From positions 151,688 to 215,687 of the forward strand of contig NZ_BMUT01000008.1 in the NCBI RefSeq assembly GCF_014650335.1: DNA of 64,000 nucleotides, read 5' to 3'. The first letter of the stretch is position 1. Each line of letters begins with the position of its first letter. Origin of the DNA: Streptomyces hiroshimensis (GTDB lineage: Bacteria; Actinomycetota; Actinomycetes; Streptomycetales; Streptomycetaceae). The notes under the pieces were generated by a model. It made no database searches and was not told where the DNA came from. It saw nothing but the letters and a program-made list of their open reading frames with translations. Positions 35,837 through 43,895 of the stretch are shown here, one piece after another. The translations under genes and the position numbers were made by a program.

Positions 35837-35942
35837 GGACTCCCGCCACGGCGGCCGGACGCCGTCGCGGCGGGAGTCAGAGGCCAGGCCTCTCTACCGT
35901 GTGCCTTGCCGCTCTACCGTGTGCCTTGCCCGCCGGGCAAGG
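35837..35942. repeat. Hairpin, 19-bp tandem duplication and second hairpin between two minus-strand genes
   Basis: A strong hairpin lies at about 35839-35877 (GACTCCCGCC/GGCGGGAGTC with an inner ACGGCG/CGCCGT). CTCTACCGTGTGCCTTGCC then occurs at 35892-35910 and again at 35912-35930. The second copy runs into CCTTGCCCG/CGGGCAAGG (35924-35932 with 35934-35942). The block lies just after the acetyltransferase stop and probably terminates it. The 12-base string CCGTCGCGGCGG (35862-35873) equals the outer arm of the dispersed repeat, so this may be a degenerate relative. Confidence 0.6.
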
Positions 35943-35962
35943 AAAGCCCGCCGGGACGGATG

Positions 35963-36979
35963 CTAGGGGCGGCCCGCACAGCGGTAGTGGTACGCGTGGT
36001 GCGTGGTGAAGCCCAGCTCGTCATAGAGGGCTGCGGCGGCCCCGTTGTCCGTCTCCACCTGCAGGTACGCCGCCGAGGCCCCCTCGCTCAGCGCCTGCTC
36101 CGCGAGGCGGGCCATGACCTGCGTGGCCAGCCCCCGCCTGCGGTGCTCCGGGCTGACGGCCACCGCCGAGAAGCCCGCCCACCGGCCGTCCACCACGCAC
36201 CGCCCGACGGCCACCGGGCCCTCGCCCGGCGCGCCGGGCACCGTCGCGAACCACACCGAGGGCCCGCCGCCCAGCACGGCCAGGGCGTCCCCGGTCTCCC
36301 CGCCCGTACGCCCGTAGGCGCGCAGCCACGCCTCGTCGGGGGTGCGTGAGAGCCGCACGTGCTCCGTAGGGGCCTCCGTGTCGGCCATCGGCGCCAGCGC
36401 CGCCGTCCGCATGAGGGCGTGGCGCTCCGCCGTCCAGCCGCGCCCGGCCAGCTCCGCGTCCAGCAGGGCGTCCTGCTCCGGGTCACCGGTCGTGACCTGG
36501 ATCGCCGCAGGCAGGGAGCGCTCGGCGTACCAGGCGGTCACCCGGTCCACGGCCTCCGGCAGCGGCAGCCCGCAAGCGCCGAGCGGCAGGACCGAGTTGG
36601 CGCGGGCGGTGAAGCCGCCCGCCGCGCGCAGCGTCCAGGCGCCGAGCCGCGCGGTCTCCCGGGCCGGCCAGCCGCGGGCCGCGACCTCCTGGAGCTCGCG
36701 CACGGTCGCCGCGGGGCCGCGCCGGCGCGGTGGCGGGCCGGGGACGACCTTGCCCGCCACCAGCGAGGCCTCGTCGAAGGTGACAATCTCTCCGGTCCGC
36801 CGTGTGATCCGCAGCACTCCGCCCTCCCAGGAGGTGAGGGTGCCCACGGTGTCCGTGAACCGCTCGGCAGATCCCCCCGGAGACCCTCCGGAAGGGTTCA
36901 GACGGCGTACGGATACCCTTTTTCCCACATCAGCGGTACTGATCCTGATTTCCAGCCGTCCGCCCGTGGTGAATTCCAC
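35963..36979 (-). CDS. GNAT-family N-acetyltransferase with N-terminal extension
   Basis: A 338-residue protein. The C-terminal acetyltransferase domain (about 190-338) shows the acetyl-CoA loop motif R-R-R-G-L-A-T-Q-V-M and the C-terminal strand A-A-L-Y-D-E-L-G-F. The first 90 residues (R-I-S-T-A-D-V-G-K-R-V-S-V-R) look like a small beta-barrel common in actinobacterial members. The acceptor substrate is unknown. ATG 36979 is divergent from the ferredoxin gene across a 114-nt gap. Confidence 0.88.
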   Translation of the reverse strand: MEFTTGGRLEIRISTADVGKRVSVRRLNPSGGSPGGSAERFTDTVGTLTSWEGGVLRITRRTGEIVTFDEASLVAGKVVPGPPPRRRGPAATVRELQEVAARGWPARETARLGAWTLRAAGGFTARANSVLPLGACGLPLPEAVDRVTAWYAERSLPAAIQVTTGDPEQDALLDAELAGRGWTAERHALMRTAALAPMADTEAPTEHVRLSRTPDEAWLRAYGRTGGETGDALAVLGGGPSVWFATVPGAPGEGPVAVGRCVVDGRWAGFSAVAVSPEHRRRGLATQVMARLAEQALSEGASAAYLQVETDNGAAAALYDELGFTTHHAYHYRCAGRP

Positions 36980-37093
36980 AGCTCTCCTCGCCCCTCTTGT
37001 TCGTCAAGTGCCCGGGAACGGAGATACTAGGTGTGGGCATCGACGACGCCGCGCTCCCGCGCGAGATGAGCCCTACCGAGGAGGAACGACAGC

Positions 37094-37423
37094 GTGACTT
37101 ACGTCATCGCGCAGCCTTGTGTCGACGTGAAGGACAAGGCGTGCATCGAGGAGTGCCCCGTCGACTGCATCTACGAGGGTTCCCGGTCCTTGTACATCCA
37201 CCCGGACGAATGTGTCGACTGTGGTGCCTGTGAGCCGGTCTGCCCCGTCGAGGCGATCTTCTACGAGGATGACACTCCCGAGGAGTGGAAGGACTACTAC
37301 AAGGCGAACGTCGAGTTCTTCGACGAGCTCGGTTCGCCCGGTGGCGCCTCGAAGCTCGGCCTGATCGAGCGCGACCACCCCTTCATCGCCGCGCTGCCCG
37401 CGGACATCAACCCGGAGCACTGA
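37094..37423 (+). CDS. fdxA: 7Fe ferredoxin
   Basis: A 109-residue ferredoxin starting at GTG 37094 after GAGGAGGAACG. Cysteines 9, 17, 21, 25 and 40, 43, 46, 50 give the C-x7-C-x3-C / C-x2-C-x2-C-x3-C-P pattern of a [3Fe-4S][4Fe-4S] protein, with Cys21 perhaps not a ligand, as in related proteins. An acidic C-terminal tail follows. It is a low-potential electron carrier, located next to dapC as fdxC is in mycobacteria. Confidence 0.93.
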   Translation: MTYVIAQPCVDVKDKACIEECPVDCIYEGSRSLYIHPDECVDCGACEPVCPVEAIFYEDDTPEEWKDYYKANVEFFDELGSPGGASKLGLIERDHPFIAALPADINPEH

Positions 37424-37512
37424 CCCGAGCGGCCACCCCGGCCCCGTACGGCCGCCGCCGTGCGGGGCCGCGGCGTATCGCCGGTCACCCCCAGAGCAAG
37501 AGAGCGAACACC

Positions 37513-38610
37513 GTGAGCGCAGTCTCCTCCCGCCTCCCCGTCTTCCCCTGGGACCGGCTCGCCCCTTACAAGGCGAAAGCTGCAGCCCACCCCGGCGGAA
37601 TAGTGGACCTCTCGGTCGGCACGCCCGTCGACCCGGTGCCCGCCCTGATCCAGCGGGCGCTCACCGACGCCGCCGACAGCCCCGGCTATCCCACGGTGTG
37701 GGGCACGCCCGCGCTGCGCGACGCACTGACCGGCTGGGCGGAGCGCCGGCTGGGCGCCCGGGACCTGGCGCACACCAACGTGCTGCCGATCGTCGGCTCC
37801 AAGGAGCTGGTGGCCTGGCTGCCGACGCAGCTCGGCCTCGGCGCGGGCGACAAGGTCGCCTACCCCCGCCTGGCCTACCCGACCTACGAGGTCGGCGCGC
37901 GCCTCGCGGGCGCCGAGCCCGTCGTCTACGACGACCCCACGGAGCTCGACCCCACGGGCCTCAAGCTGCTCTGGCTCAACTCCCCGTCCAACCCCACCGG
38001 CCGCGTGCTCTCCGCCGACGAGATGCGCCGCACCGTCGCATGGGCCCGCGAGCACGGCGTGCTGCTCTTCAGCGACGAGTGCTACGTGGAGCTGGGCTGG
38101 GAGGCCGATCCGGTCTCCGTCCTGCACCCGGACGTCTGCGGCGGTTCGTACGAGGGCATCGTCGCGGTGCACTCGCTCTCCAAGCGCTCGAACCTGGCGG
38201 GCTACCGCGCGGCCTTCCTCGCGGGCGACCCCGCCGTCCTCGGTGAGCTCCTGCAGATCCGCAAGCACGGCGGGATGATGGTCTCCGCCCCGGTCCAGGC
38301 CGCCACGGTCGCGGCCCTGGGCGACACCGCGCACGTGACCGAGCAGCGGGCGCGCTACGCCCGCCGGCGCGACGCCCTGCGGGCCGCCTTCGAGGCCGCG
38401 GGCTTCCGCATCGAGCACAGCGAGGCCTCGCTCTACCTGTGGGCCACGCGCGACGAGCCCTGCTGGGACACCGTCGCCGCCCTGGCCGAGCTCGGCATCC
38501 TGGTGGCGCCCGGCGTCTTCTACGGGGAGGCCGGGGAGCAGTTCGTGCGGATCGCCTTCACCGCGACCGACGAGCGGGTGGAGGCGGCGGTCCGCCGCCT
38601 GGCGCAGTAG
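37513..38610 (+). CDS. dapC: Succinyldiaminopimelate transaminase DapC
   Basis: A 365-residue class I/II aminotransferase starting at GTG 37513; the longer frame overlaps the ferredoxin gene and is spurious. PLP-binding Lys is about residue 224 in S-L-S-K-R-S-N-L-A-G-Y-R. N-S-P-S-N-P-T-G and the terminal F-V-R-I-A-F-T are family marks. It would convert N-succinyl-2-amino-6-ketopimelate to N-succinyl-diaminopimelate in lysine and peptidoglycan synthesis. dapE, two loci downstream, encodes the next step. Closely related aminotransferases exist, so the exact substrate rests partly on context. Confidence 0.87.
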   Translation: MSAVSSRLPVFPWDRLAPYKAKAAAHPGGIVDLSVGTPVDPVPALIQRALTDAADSPGYPTVWGTPALRDALTGWAERRLGARDLAHTNVLPIVGSKELVAWLPTQLGLGAGDKVAYPRLAYPTYEVGARLAGAEPVVYDDPTELDPTGLKLLWLNSPSNPTGRVLSADEMRRTVAWAREHGVLLFSDECYVELGWEADPVSVLHPDVCGGSYEGIVAVHSLSKRSNLAGYRAAFLAGDPAVLGELLQIRKHGGMMVSAPVQAATVAALGDTAHVTEQRARYARRRDALRAAFEAAGFRIEHSEASLYLWATRDEPCWDTVAALAELGILVAPGVFYGEAGEQFVRIAFTATDERVEAAVRRLAQ

Positions 38611-38630
38611 CCGCCCGCGGAGATGAGCAT

Positions 38631-38669
38631 GCGAGAGGGCCCGGGAGAAGATCTCCCGGGCCCTCTCGC
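38631..38669. terminator. Bidirectional terminator between dapC and a convergent secreted-protein gene
   Basis: A perfect 18-bp stem (38631-38648 with 38652-38669, core GAGGGCCCGGGAGA) has a 3-nt loop. It is centred between the convergent stops at 38610 and 38690. Confidence 0.88.
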
Positions 38670-38689
38670 GTACGCGTGCGTGCGCTGTG

Positions 38690-39103
38690 TCAGCCGCCGA
38701 TCGGGAGCCCGCCGCCACCGAGGGGCAGGCCCTGGGCGTTCAGGCCGCCGGCGGCCTTGGTGGCCTGGCCCGCGAGCCCGGAGGTGGCGCCCGCGGCCTC
38801 GCCGGCGACCTTCTGGACGGCGGGGGTGGCGGTCTTGGCGGCCTTGCCGGTGGCGTCGGCCGCACCCGGCACGGTGGTCTTGATGGCGCTGGTGCCGACG
38901 CCCGTCACGGTGTCCCCGGCCTTGTGGGCCGCCGAGTCGACGTTGGTGCCGAGGTTCGCGCCGTCCACCGCGGTCAGGCCGCTCGTCAGATCGGGGGCCT
39001 GCGGCGCGGCGCTCGCCGCTCCGGCCGCGCCGATGACGGGTGCCGCACCGGCGGCTACCAGCAGGGCGGCCCGGGCGATCCGACGCGTCAGGGGGAGGGA
39101 CAT
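38690..39103 (-). CDS. Small secreted Ala/Gly-rich protein
   Basis: A 137-residue protein with a Sec signal peptide (M-S-L-P-L-T-R-R... cleavage near A-S-A-A, about residue 32). The mature part is Ala/Gly/Thr-rich, has no cysteine, and ends in a Gly-rich tail. No known domain is seen. The composition suggests a cell-wall or surface-associated protein. ATG 39103 has AAAGGAG about eight bases upstream. The 287-nt region upstream contains palindromic promoter-proximal sequence at 39210-39222. Confidence 0.75.
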   Translation of the reverse strand: MSLPLTRRIARAALLVAAGAAPVIGAAGAASAAPQAPDLTSGLTAVDGANLGTNVDSAAHKAGDTVTGVGTSAIKTTVPGAADATGKAAKTATPAVQKVAGEAAGATSGLAGQATKAAGGLNAQGLPLGGGGLPIGG

Positions 39104-39168
39104 GATGCTCCTTTGGCGGAGTTGAGGACGTTGGCTGTCCGGCGAGCGGACGCAGTGACTACCGCGTG

Positions 39169-39222
39169 AATGCGTCGAAGGTTGCGGTGCGCCACGGTAA
39201 AGAGTTGGTAATGCGTCGCATT
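39169..39222. promoter_or_regulatory. AATGCGTCG half-sites upstream of the secreted-protein gene
   Basis: AATGCGTCG occurs at 39169-39177 and again at 39210-39218, where it is completed to the palindrome AATGCG-T-CGCATT (39210-39222). It lies about 65-120 nt before the minus-strand start at 39103. A small hairpin, TGCCCC/GGGGCA, follows near 39226-39246. Operator function is only inferred. Confidence 0.35.
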
Positions 39223-39390
39223 ATCTGCCCCCCTAAAAGCGGGGCAAAACGGGCGCGTGGTATGCAGGTCGGGAAGGCTGACAAGCCTTTAGTCACAAGG
39301 AATTCCCGGGAAAGCCCGACGCCTGGGGCGGGCGGTGCCCATTAAGCGCGCGGGGCTGTTGTGCCTACCTCCGGCGGGGGGACGGTCGCA

Positions 39391-40371
39391 CTACTGAGCG
39401 GTCAAGATCCGTACCTCGGCCGCGGCGTTCTCCGGGGAATTCCCGGACCCCGCGGCGCCCTCGCCGCCCTTGCCGTCCTTGCGCCAGCCGTCCCGCGAAT
39501 CCGCCGCCGTCCACACCCGGCCGCCGAAGGAGACCCGCTCGATCCGCAGCTCGGTCGCATGGGCCACCGCCCACGAGGCCAGCTGCCAGCCGCGCCGCTC
39601 CCGGCCGCCCACGGCCGGCTCGCCCGGCCCGGGCGCCTTCTCCGGCACCGGCACCACCAGCGTCCGCGCGGCGGCACCCCCCGCCGCGCCCGTACCGCCG
39701 CTCCCCGGGCTCGCCAGGGTGCCGGGCGCCGGGACCGCCGCCGCGCCGAACTCCCGGCGCAGCTTGGCCCGTACCGCCGCGGCGTCCCCCTTCTTGCCGT
39801 CGCTCGGGCTCGTCGTGCAGCTGAAGGCCGCCTCCACCCGGCCCGTGAGCGCGGACGACAGCAGCGAGGCGTCCGGCTCGTGCTTGGCGTACGCCTGCGG
39901 GAAGCCGCTGCGCTGCACCTTCTGCGCGGCCACCGTCAGCGGCAGCCGCGAATAGCCCGGCACCTCCACCAGGTGGTCGTAGAACTTCCCCGCCGCGTAC
40001 ACGGGATCGGTGATCTGCTGCGCGGAGCCCCAGCCCTGCGTGGGGCGCTGCTGGAACAGCCCCAGCGAGTCCCGGTCGCCGTGGTGGATGTTGCGCAGCC
40101 CCGACTCCTGCATGGCCGTGGCCAGAGCGATCGTCACCGCCCGCTCCGGAAGCCCGCGCTCGGACCCCACGGCCGAGATCGTCGCCGCGTTCACCGCCTG
40201 CTCGGGCGCGAGGGAGTACGAGGCGCCGTCGGCCGCCACGGTGCAGCGCGGCGCTCCCGGGCCGCCCGTCACCAGCTGGGCGATCCCGTAGCCGATCAGC
40301 GCCAGCAGCACGGCGCAGGCGGCCACGATGCGCAACAGGCGGCCACGTCGGGTGACGAAGATCCGGGACAT
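39391..40371 (-). CDS. Membrane-anchored lysozyme-like (transglycosylase-fold) protein
   Basis: A 326-residue protein with a basic N-terminus and one signal-anchor helix (about 14-33), then a lysozyme-like domain. T-A-M-Q-E-S-G-L-R carries a possible catalytic Glu, and D-S-L-G-L-F-Q-Q-R-P-x-x-G-W-G is the substrate-cleft motif. The C-terminal third is Pro/Gly-rich with a second small conserved segment. It likely acts on peptidoglycan outside the membrane. ATG 40371 lacks a clear ribosome-binding site; GTG 40380 is an alternative. Divergent from dapE. Confidence 0.75.
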   Translation of the reverse strand: MSRIFVTRRGRLLRIVAACAVLLALIGYGIAQLVTGGPGAPRCTVAADGASYSLAPEQAVNAATISAVGSERGLPERAVTIALATAMQESGLRNIHHGDRDSLGLFQQRPTQGWGSAQQITDPVYAAGKFYDHLVEVPGYSRLPLTVAAQKVQRSGFPQAYAKHEPDASLLSSALTGRVEAAFSCTTSPSDGKKGDAAAVRAKLRREFGAAAVPAPGTLASPGSGGTGAAGGAAARTLVVPVPEKAPGPGEPAVGGRERRGWQLASWAVAHATELRIERVSFGGRVWTAADSRDGWRKDGKGGEGAAGSGNSPENAAAEVRILTAQ

Positions 40372-40461
40372 GCGGCCCACGTTACTGGAGAGGACAGGAG
40401 ACGGCCCGGGGCCGCCCACCGGCCCGGCCGCGCCCGTACCGCCCGGGCTAGAGTCGCACGC

Positions 40462-41541
40462 ATGGATGACGCCGCACTCGACCTGTCCCTCGACGCCGCC
40501 GCCCTCACCGCCCAGCTCGTCGACGTCCCCTCCGAGAGCGGGGGCGAGAAGACGCTGGCCGACGCCGTCGAAAACGCCCTGCGCGCGCTGCCGCACCTGA
40601 CGGTGGACCGCTACGGCAACAACGTCGTGGCCCGCACGAACCTGGGCCGCGCCGAGCGCGTCGTGCTCGCCGGCCACATCGACACCGTCCCCATCGCCGG
40701 TAACGTCCCCTCCCGGCTGGACGAGGACGGCTTCCTGTGGGGCTGCGGCACCAGCGACATGAAGTCCGGCGTCGCGGTGCAGCTGCGCATCGCCGCCACC
40801 GTGCCCGAGCCCAACCGCGACCTGACCCTCGTCTTCTACGACAACGAGGAGGTCGCCTCCCACCTCAACGGCCTCGGCCGTATCGCGGACGCCCACCCCG
40901 ACTGGCTCGCGGCCGACTTCGCCGTCCTCCTGGAGCCCTCCGACGCCCAGGTCGAGGGCGGCTGCCAGGGCACCCTCCGGGTCCACCTGCACACCGCGGG
41001 GGAGCGGGCCCACTCCGCGCGCAGCTGGATGGGCAGCAACGCCATCCACGCGGCCGCGCCGATCCTGGCCAGGCTCGCGGCCTACGAGCCGCGCCGCCCC
41101 GTCATCGACGGCCTGGAGTACCACGAGGGCCTCAACGCCGTCCGCACCGAGGGCGGCGTCGCCGGCAACGTCATCCCCGACGCGTGCACCGTCACCGTCA
41201 ACTACCGCTACGCACCCGACCGCAGCCCCGCGCAGGCCCTGGCGCACGTCCGCGAGGTCTTCGCGGACTGCGGCGTCGCCGAGCTCGTCGTGGACGACGA
41301 GTCGCCCGGCGCGCTGCCCGGGCTGTCCCACCCGGCCGCCGCCGCGTTCATCGAGGCCGTCGGCGGGACGCCCAAGCCCAAGTTCGGCTGGACCGACGTC
41401 TCCCGCTTCAGCGCGCTCGGCGTCCCCGCCGTCAACTACGGCCCCGGCGACCCCACGCTCGCCCACAAGCGGGACGAGCGCGTCCGGGCCTCGCTGATCA
41501 ACGACTGCGAGGAGCGGCTGCGCACCTGGCTGACCGGCTGA
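40462..41541 (+). CDS. dapE: Succinyl-diaminopimelate desuccinylase DapE
   Basis: A 359-residue M20 metallopeptidase. His72 and Asp74 (G-H-I-D-T-V-P), bridging Asp99, the Glu pair 129-130 (N-E-E) and the C-terminal His in L-A-H-K-R-D-E provide the di-zinc site. It hydrolyses N-succinyl-L,L-diaminopimelate in the lysine/peptidoglycan pathway, after DapC encoded 1.9 kb upstream. ATG 40462 is preferred; upstream sequence in the same frame belongs to the divergent gene region. Confidence 0.92.
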   Translation: MDDAALDLSLDAAALTAQLVDVPSESGGEKTLADAVENALRALPHLTVDRYGNNVVARTNLGRAERVVLAGHIDTVPIAGNVPSRLDEDGFLWGCGTSDMKSGVAVQLRIAATVPEPNRDLTLVFYDNEEVASHLNGLGRIADAHPDWLAADFAVLLEPSDAQVEGGCQGTLRVHLHTAGERAHSARSWMGSNAIHAAAPILARLAAYEPRRPVIDGLEYHEGLNAVRTEGGVAGNVIPDACTVTVNYRYAPDRSPAQALAHVREVFADCGVAELVVDDESPGALPGLSHPAAAAFIEAVGGTPKPKFGWTDVSRFSALGVPAVNYGPGDPTLAHKRDERVRASLINDCEERLRTWLTG

Positions 41542-41618
41542 CCTTCGCCGACCCTTCGGGACGCCGTGCCCGTGGGCCTACGCTGAACAGCAACGATCTG
41601 CAGCGGAGGGAGCACGGC

Positions 41619-42368
41619 ATGGCACATCCCGAAGGATCGCGCGCGCGGCGGGAGCAGCGCCGGGGGCCGGTGGTACGCCGGTACGGCCAGATGCAGGCGG
41701 GCACCACGGACCAGCACCTGCTGGACACGAGAGGGGCCGCGGACTGGGTCCACGAGGACCCCTTCCGGGTGATGCGCATCCAGTCCGAGTTCGTCGAGGG
41801 CTTCGGGGCCCTCGCCGAACTCCCGCCCGCCATCAGCGTCTTCGGCTCCGCCCGTACGCCCCGGGACTCGCCGGAGTACGAGGCCGGCATCGCGATCGGG
41901 CGCGGCCTGGTCGAGTCGGGCTTCGCGGTCATCACGGGCGGCGGGCCCGGCGCGATGGAGGCCGCCAACAAGGGGGCGACGGAGGCGGGCGGCATCTCCG
42001 TTGGCCTCGGCATCGAACTGCCCTTCGAGCAGGGGCTCAACCAGTACGTCAACCTCGGCGTCGACTTCCGCTACTTCTTCGTGCGGAAGACGATGTTCGT
42101 GAAGTACGCGAGCGGATTCGTCGTCCTGCCCGGCGGACTCGGCACGCTCGACGAGCTGTTCGAGGCGCTCACCCTCGTCCAGACGAAGAAGGTCACGCGC
42201 TTCCCGATCGTGCTCTTCGGCTCGGCCTACTGGAGCGGCCTGGTCGACTGGTTCCGGGACACGCTCATCGCCGGAGGCAAGGCCGGCCCGAACGACCTGC
42301 ACCTCTTCCACGTCACGGACGACGTGGAGGAGACGGTGCGCCTGGTCACGAAGGAAGCGGGGATGTAG
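41619..42368 (+). CDS. LOG-family (TIGR00730) nucleoside-monophosphate phosphoribohydrolase
   Basis: A 249-residue Rossmann-fold protein. The LOG signature is L-P-G-G-L-G-T-L-D-E-L-F-E, with the earlier G-G-G-P-G-A-M-E-A-A-N-K loop. Members release base from cytokinin riboside monophosphates or other nucleoside monophosphates. ATG 41619 follows GGAGGG. The family is often misnamed lysine decarboxylase. It lies between dapE and the folP remnant. Confidence 0.9.
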   Translation: MAHPEGSRARREQRRGPVVRRYGQMQAGTTDQHLLDTRGAADWVHEDPFRVMRIQSEFVEGFGALAELPPAISVFGSARTPRDSPEYEAGIAIGRGLVESGFAVITGGGPGAMEAANKGATEAGGISVGLGIELPFEQGLNQYVNLGVDFRYFFVRKTMFVKYASGFVVLPGGLGTLDELFEALTLVQTKKVTRFPIVLFGSAYWSGLVDWFRDTLIAGGKAGPNDLHLFHVTDDVEETVRLVTKEAGM

Positions 42369-42376
42369 CCCCCCGC

Positions 42377-42460
42377 CTACGCGAGTCCTCGCCGGGCCAC
42401 CGCAGGTGCGCGGTGGCCGGCGATGGACGCCACCATGTCCAGCACCTGCTTCGGCTGCGC
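42377..42460 (-). pseudogene. Orphan 3'-end fragment of a folP gene
   Basis: On the minus strand this 84-bp piece reads A-Q-P-K-Q-V-L-D-M-V-A-S-I-A-G-H-R-A-P-A... and ends R-R-G-L-A followed by TAG. The last 21 residues equal those of the adjacent folP, whose stop at 42557-42555 lies 178 bp away. A 33-nt core (42410-42442 and 42588-42620) is identical. The last nine codons hold seven differences, all synonymous. The upstream side breaks off with no start. It is a remnant of a second, related folP copy. Confidence 0.82.
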
Positions 42461-42554
42461 CTCTTGACGCCCCCCTCGCGAGGCTCGGCGCCGGGGGCGC
42501 CTCACCGGCTTCGGGTGGCTGCGCCGGACTCCGTCCGTCGGTGGTGGGCTGCCG

Positions 42555-43415
42555 TCAGGCGAGTCCGCGACGGGCGACGGCCGGGGCGCGGTGGCCGGCG
42601 ATGGACGCCACCATGTCCAGGATCTGCTTGGTCTCCGCCACCTCGTGCACGCGGTAGACCTGTGCGCCCAGCCACGCCGAGACGGCCGTCGTCGCGAGCG
42701 TGCCCAGGACGCGCTCCTTGACCGGCTTGTCGAGCGTCTCGCCGACGAAGTCCTTGTTCGACAGCGAGACCAGCACCGGCCAGCCCGTGTCCGCCATCTC
42801 GCCCAGCCGCCGGGTCGCCTCCAGCGAGTGCCGGGTGTTCTTCCCGAAGTCGTGCCCGGGGTCGATCATGATGCCGTCGCGCCGGACGCCCAGCGCCACC
42901 GCGCGCTCGGCCAGCCCCAGCGTGACCCGCAGGATGTCCGCCATCACGTCCTCGTACTCCACCCGGTGCGGGCGCGTGCGCGGCTCCGCGCCGCCCGCGT
43001 GCGTGCACACCAGGCCCACGCCGTAACGGGCCGCGACCTCGGCCAGCTTGGGATCGACGCCGCCCCACGCGTCGTTGAGGAGGTCGGCGCCGGCCTCGCA
43101 CACCGCCTCGCCCACGTCGTGCCGCCAGGTGTCGACGCTGATCACCACGTCCGGGTGGCGCCTGCGGACCTCGGCCACGAAGCCGACCGTCCGCCGGGCC
43201 TCCTCCTCGGCGGTCACCTCCTCGCCGGGGCCGGCCTTCACCCCGCCGATGTCGATGATGGCGGCGCCCTCCGCGACGGCCTGCTCCACCCTGGCCAGGG
43301 CGGGCTCGTCGCTGAACGTCGCACCCTGGTCGTAGAAGGAGTCCGGCGTCCGGTTGACGATCGCCATGATCACCGGCTCGTGCGCATCGAACTCGCGTCG
43401 TCCCAGCCGCAGCAT
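42555..43415 (-). CDS. folP: Dihydropteroate synthase family protein (FolP2-like)
   Basis: A 286-residue TIM-barrel pterin-binding protein with M-A-I-V-N-R-T-P-D-S-F-Y-D, V-D-T-W-R-H, L-L-N-D-A-W-G-G and D-P-G-H-D-F-G-K. ATG 43415 follows GAGGGAG. The T-P-D-S-F-Y and D-P-G-H-D-F variants match the second DHPS paralogue found in this neighbourhood in mycobacteria (folP2), for which true synthase activity is doubtful. So the symbol denotes family, and a separate folate-operon folP is expected elsewhere. A truncated second copy of its 3' end lies just downstream. Confidence 0.82.
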   Translation of the reverse strand: MLRLGRREFDAHEPVIMAIVNRTPDSFYDQGATFSDEPALARVEQAVAEGAAIIDIGGVKAGPGEEVTAEEEARRTVGFVAEVRRRHPDVVISVDTWRHDVGEAVCEAGADLLNDAWGGVDPKLAEVAARYGVGLVCTHAGGAEPRTRPHRVEYEDVMADILRVTLGLAERAVALGVRRDGIMIDPGHDFGKNTRHSLEATRRLGEMADTGWPVLVSLSNKDFVGETLDKPVKERVLGTLATTAVSAWLGAQVYRVHEVAETKQILDMVASIAGHRAPAVARRGLA

Positions 43416-43517
43416 GTCCCTACTCCCTCTCGGTGGTCCGCAGCGACCTTAACTGTCAGTGCGGCATGGCACGATCGGGGTGGACGGAATCGCAGTCCGT
43501 GTTCCTGGGAGATGGTC

Positions 43518-43895
43518 GTGTTCTGGTTCCTGCTCATCGCGCTGGTCGTGGTGGTCGCCGCGGTCGCGCTCTTCGTCGCCGGAGGCGGGAGCGGCGCGGC
43601 GCTGCCCGAGGCCGCGGCCGACCGGACCGTCTGGCCGCTCCCGGCGGACCGCCCCATGGCCCGCTCCGACGTCGAGACGCTGCGCCTGCCCGTGGCCCTG
43701 CGCGGCTACCGCATGGCGGAGACGGACGAGGCCCTGGACCGCCTCGGCGCCGAGCTCGCCGAGCGCGACGCCCGCATCGCCGAGCTGGAGGCCGCCCTCG
43801 CGGGCGCGCAGGCGGCGGCCATGGGCGGCGGCGGCGCGAAGGCCGCGGGCAGGACCGAAGGCGGCGACGGCGAAGAGGGGGAGAAGAAGGAATGA
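43518..43895 (+). CDS. DivIVA-domain-like small membrane protein
   Basis: A 125-residue protein with an N-terminal helix (about 3-23), a segment resembling the short DivIVA domain (L-R-G-Y-R-M-A-E-T-D-E-A-L-D-R-L), a coiled coil and a charged Gly/Glu/Lys tail. GGGAG at 43507-43511 touches the ATG at 43512 but is correctly spaced for GTG 43518, so GTG is taken. The stop overlaps the tag start by 4 bp. A polar-growth or division role is possible by family analogy. Confidence 0.8.
   Translation: MFWFLLIALVVVVAAVALFVAGGGSGAALPEAAADRTVWPLPADRPMARSDVETLRLPVALRGYRMAETDEALDRLGAELAERDARIAELEAALAGAQAAAMGGGGAKAAGRTEGGDGEEGEKKE

Noticed and set aside
41619..42368. Lysine decarboxylase
   Set aside because: The P-G-G-x-G-T-x-x-E motif is that of LOG nucleotide phosphoribohydrolases; the decarboxylase name is a known misannotation.
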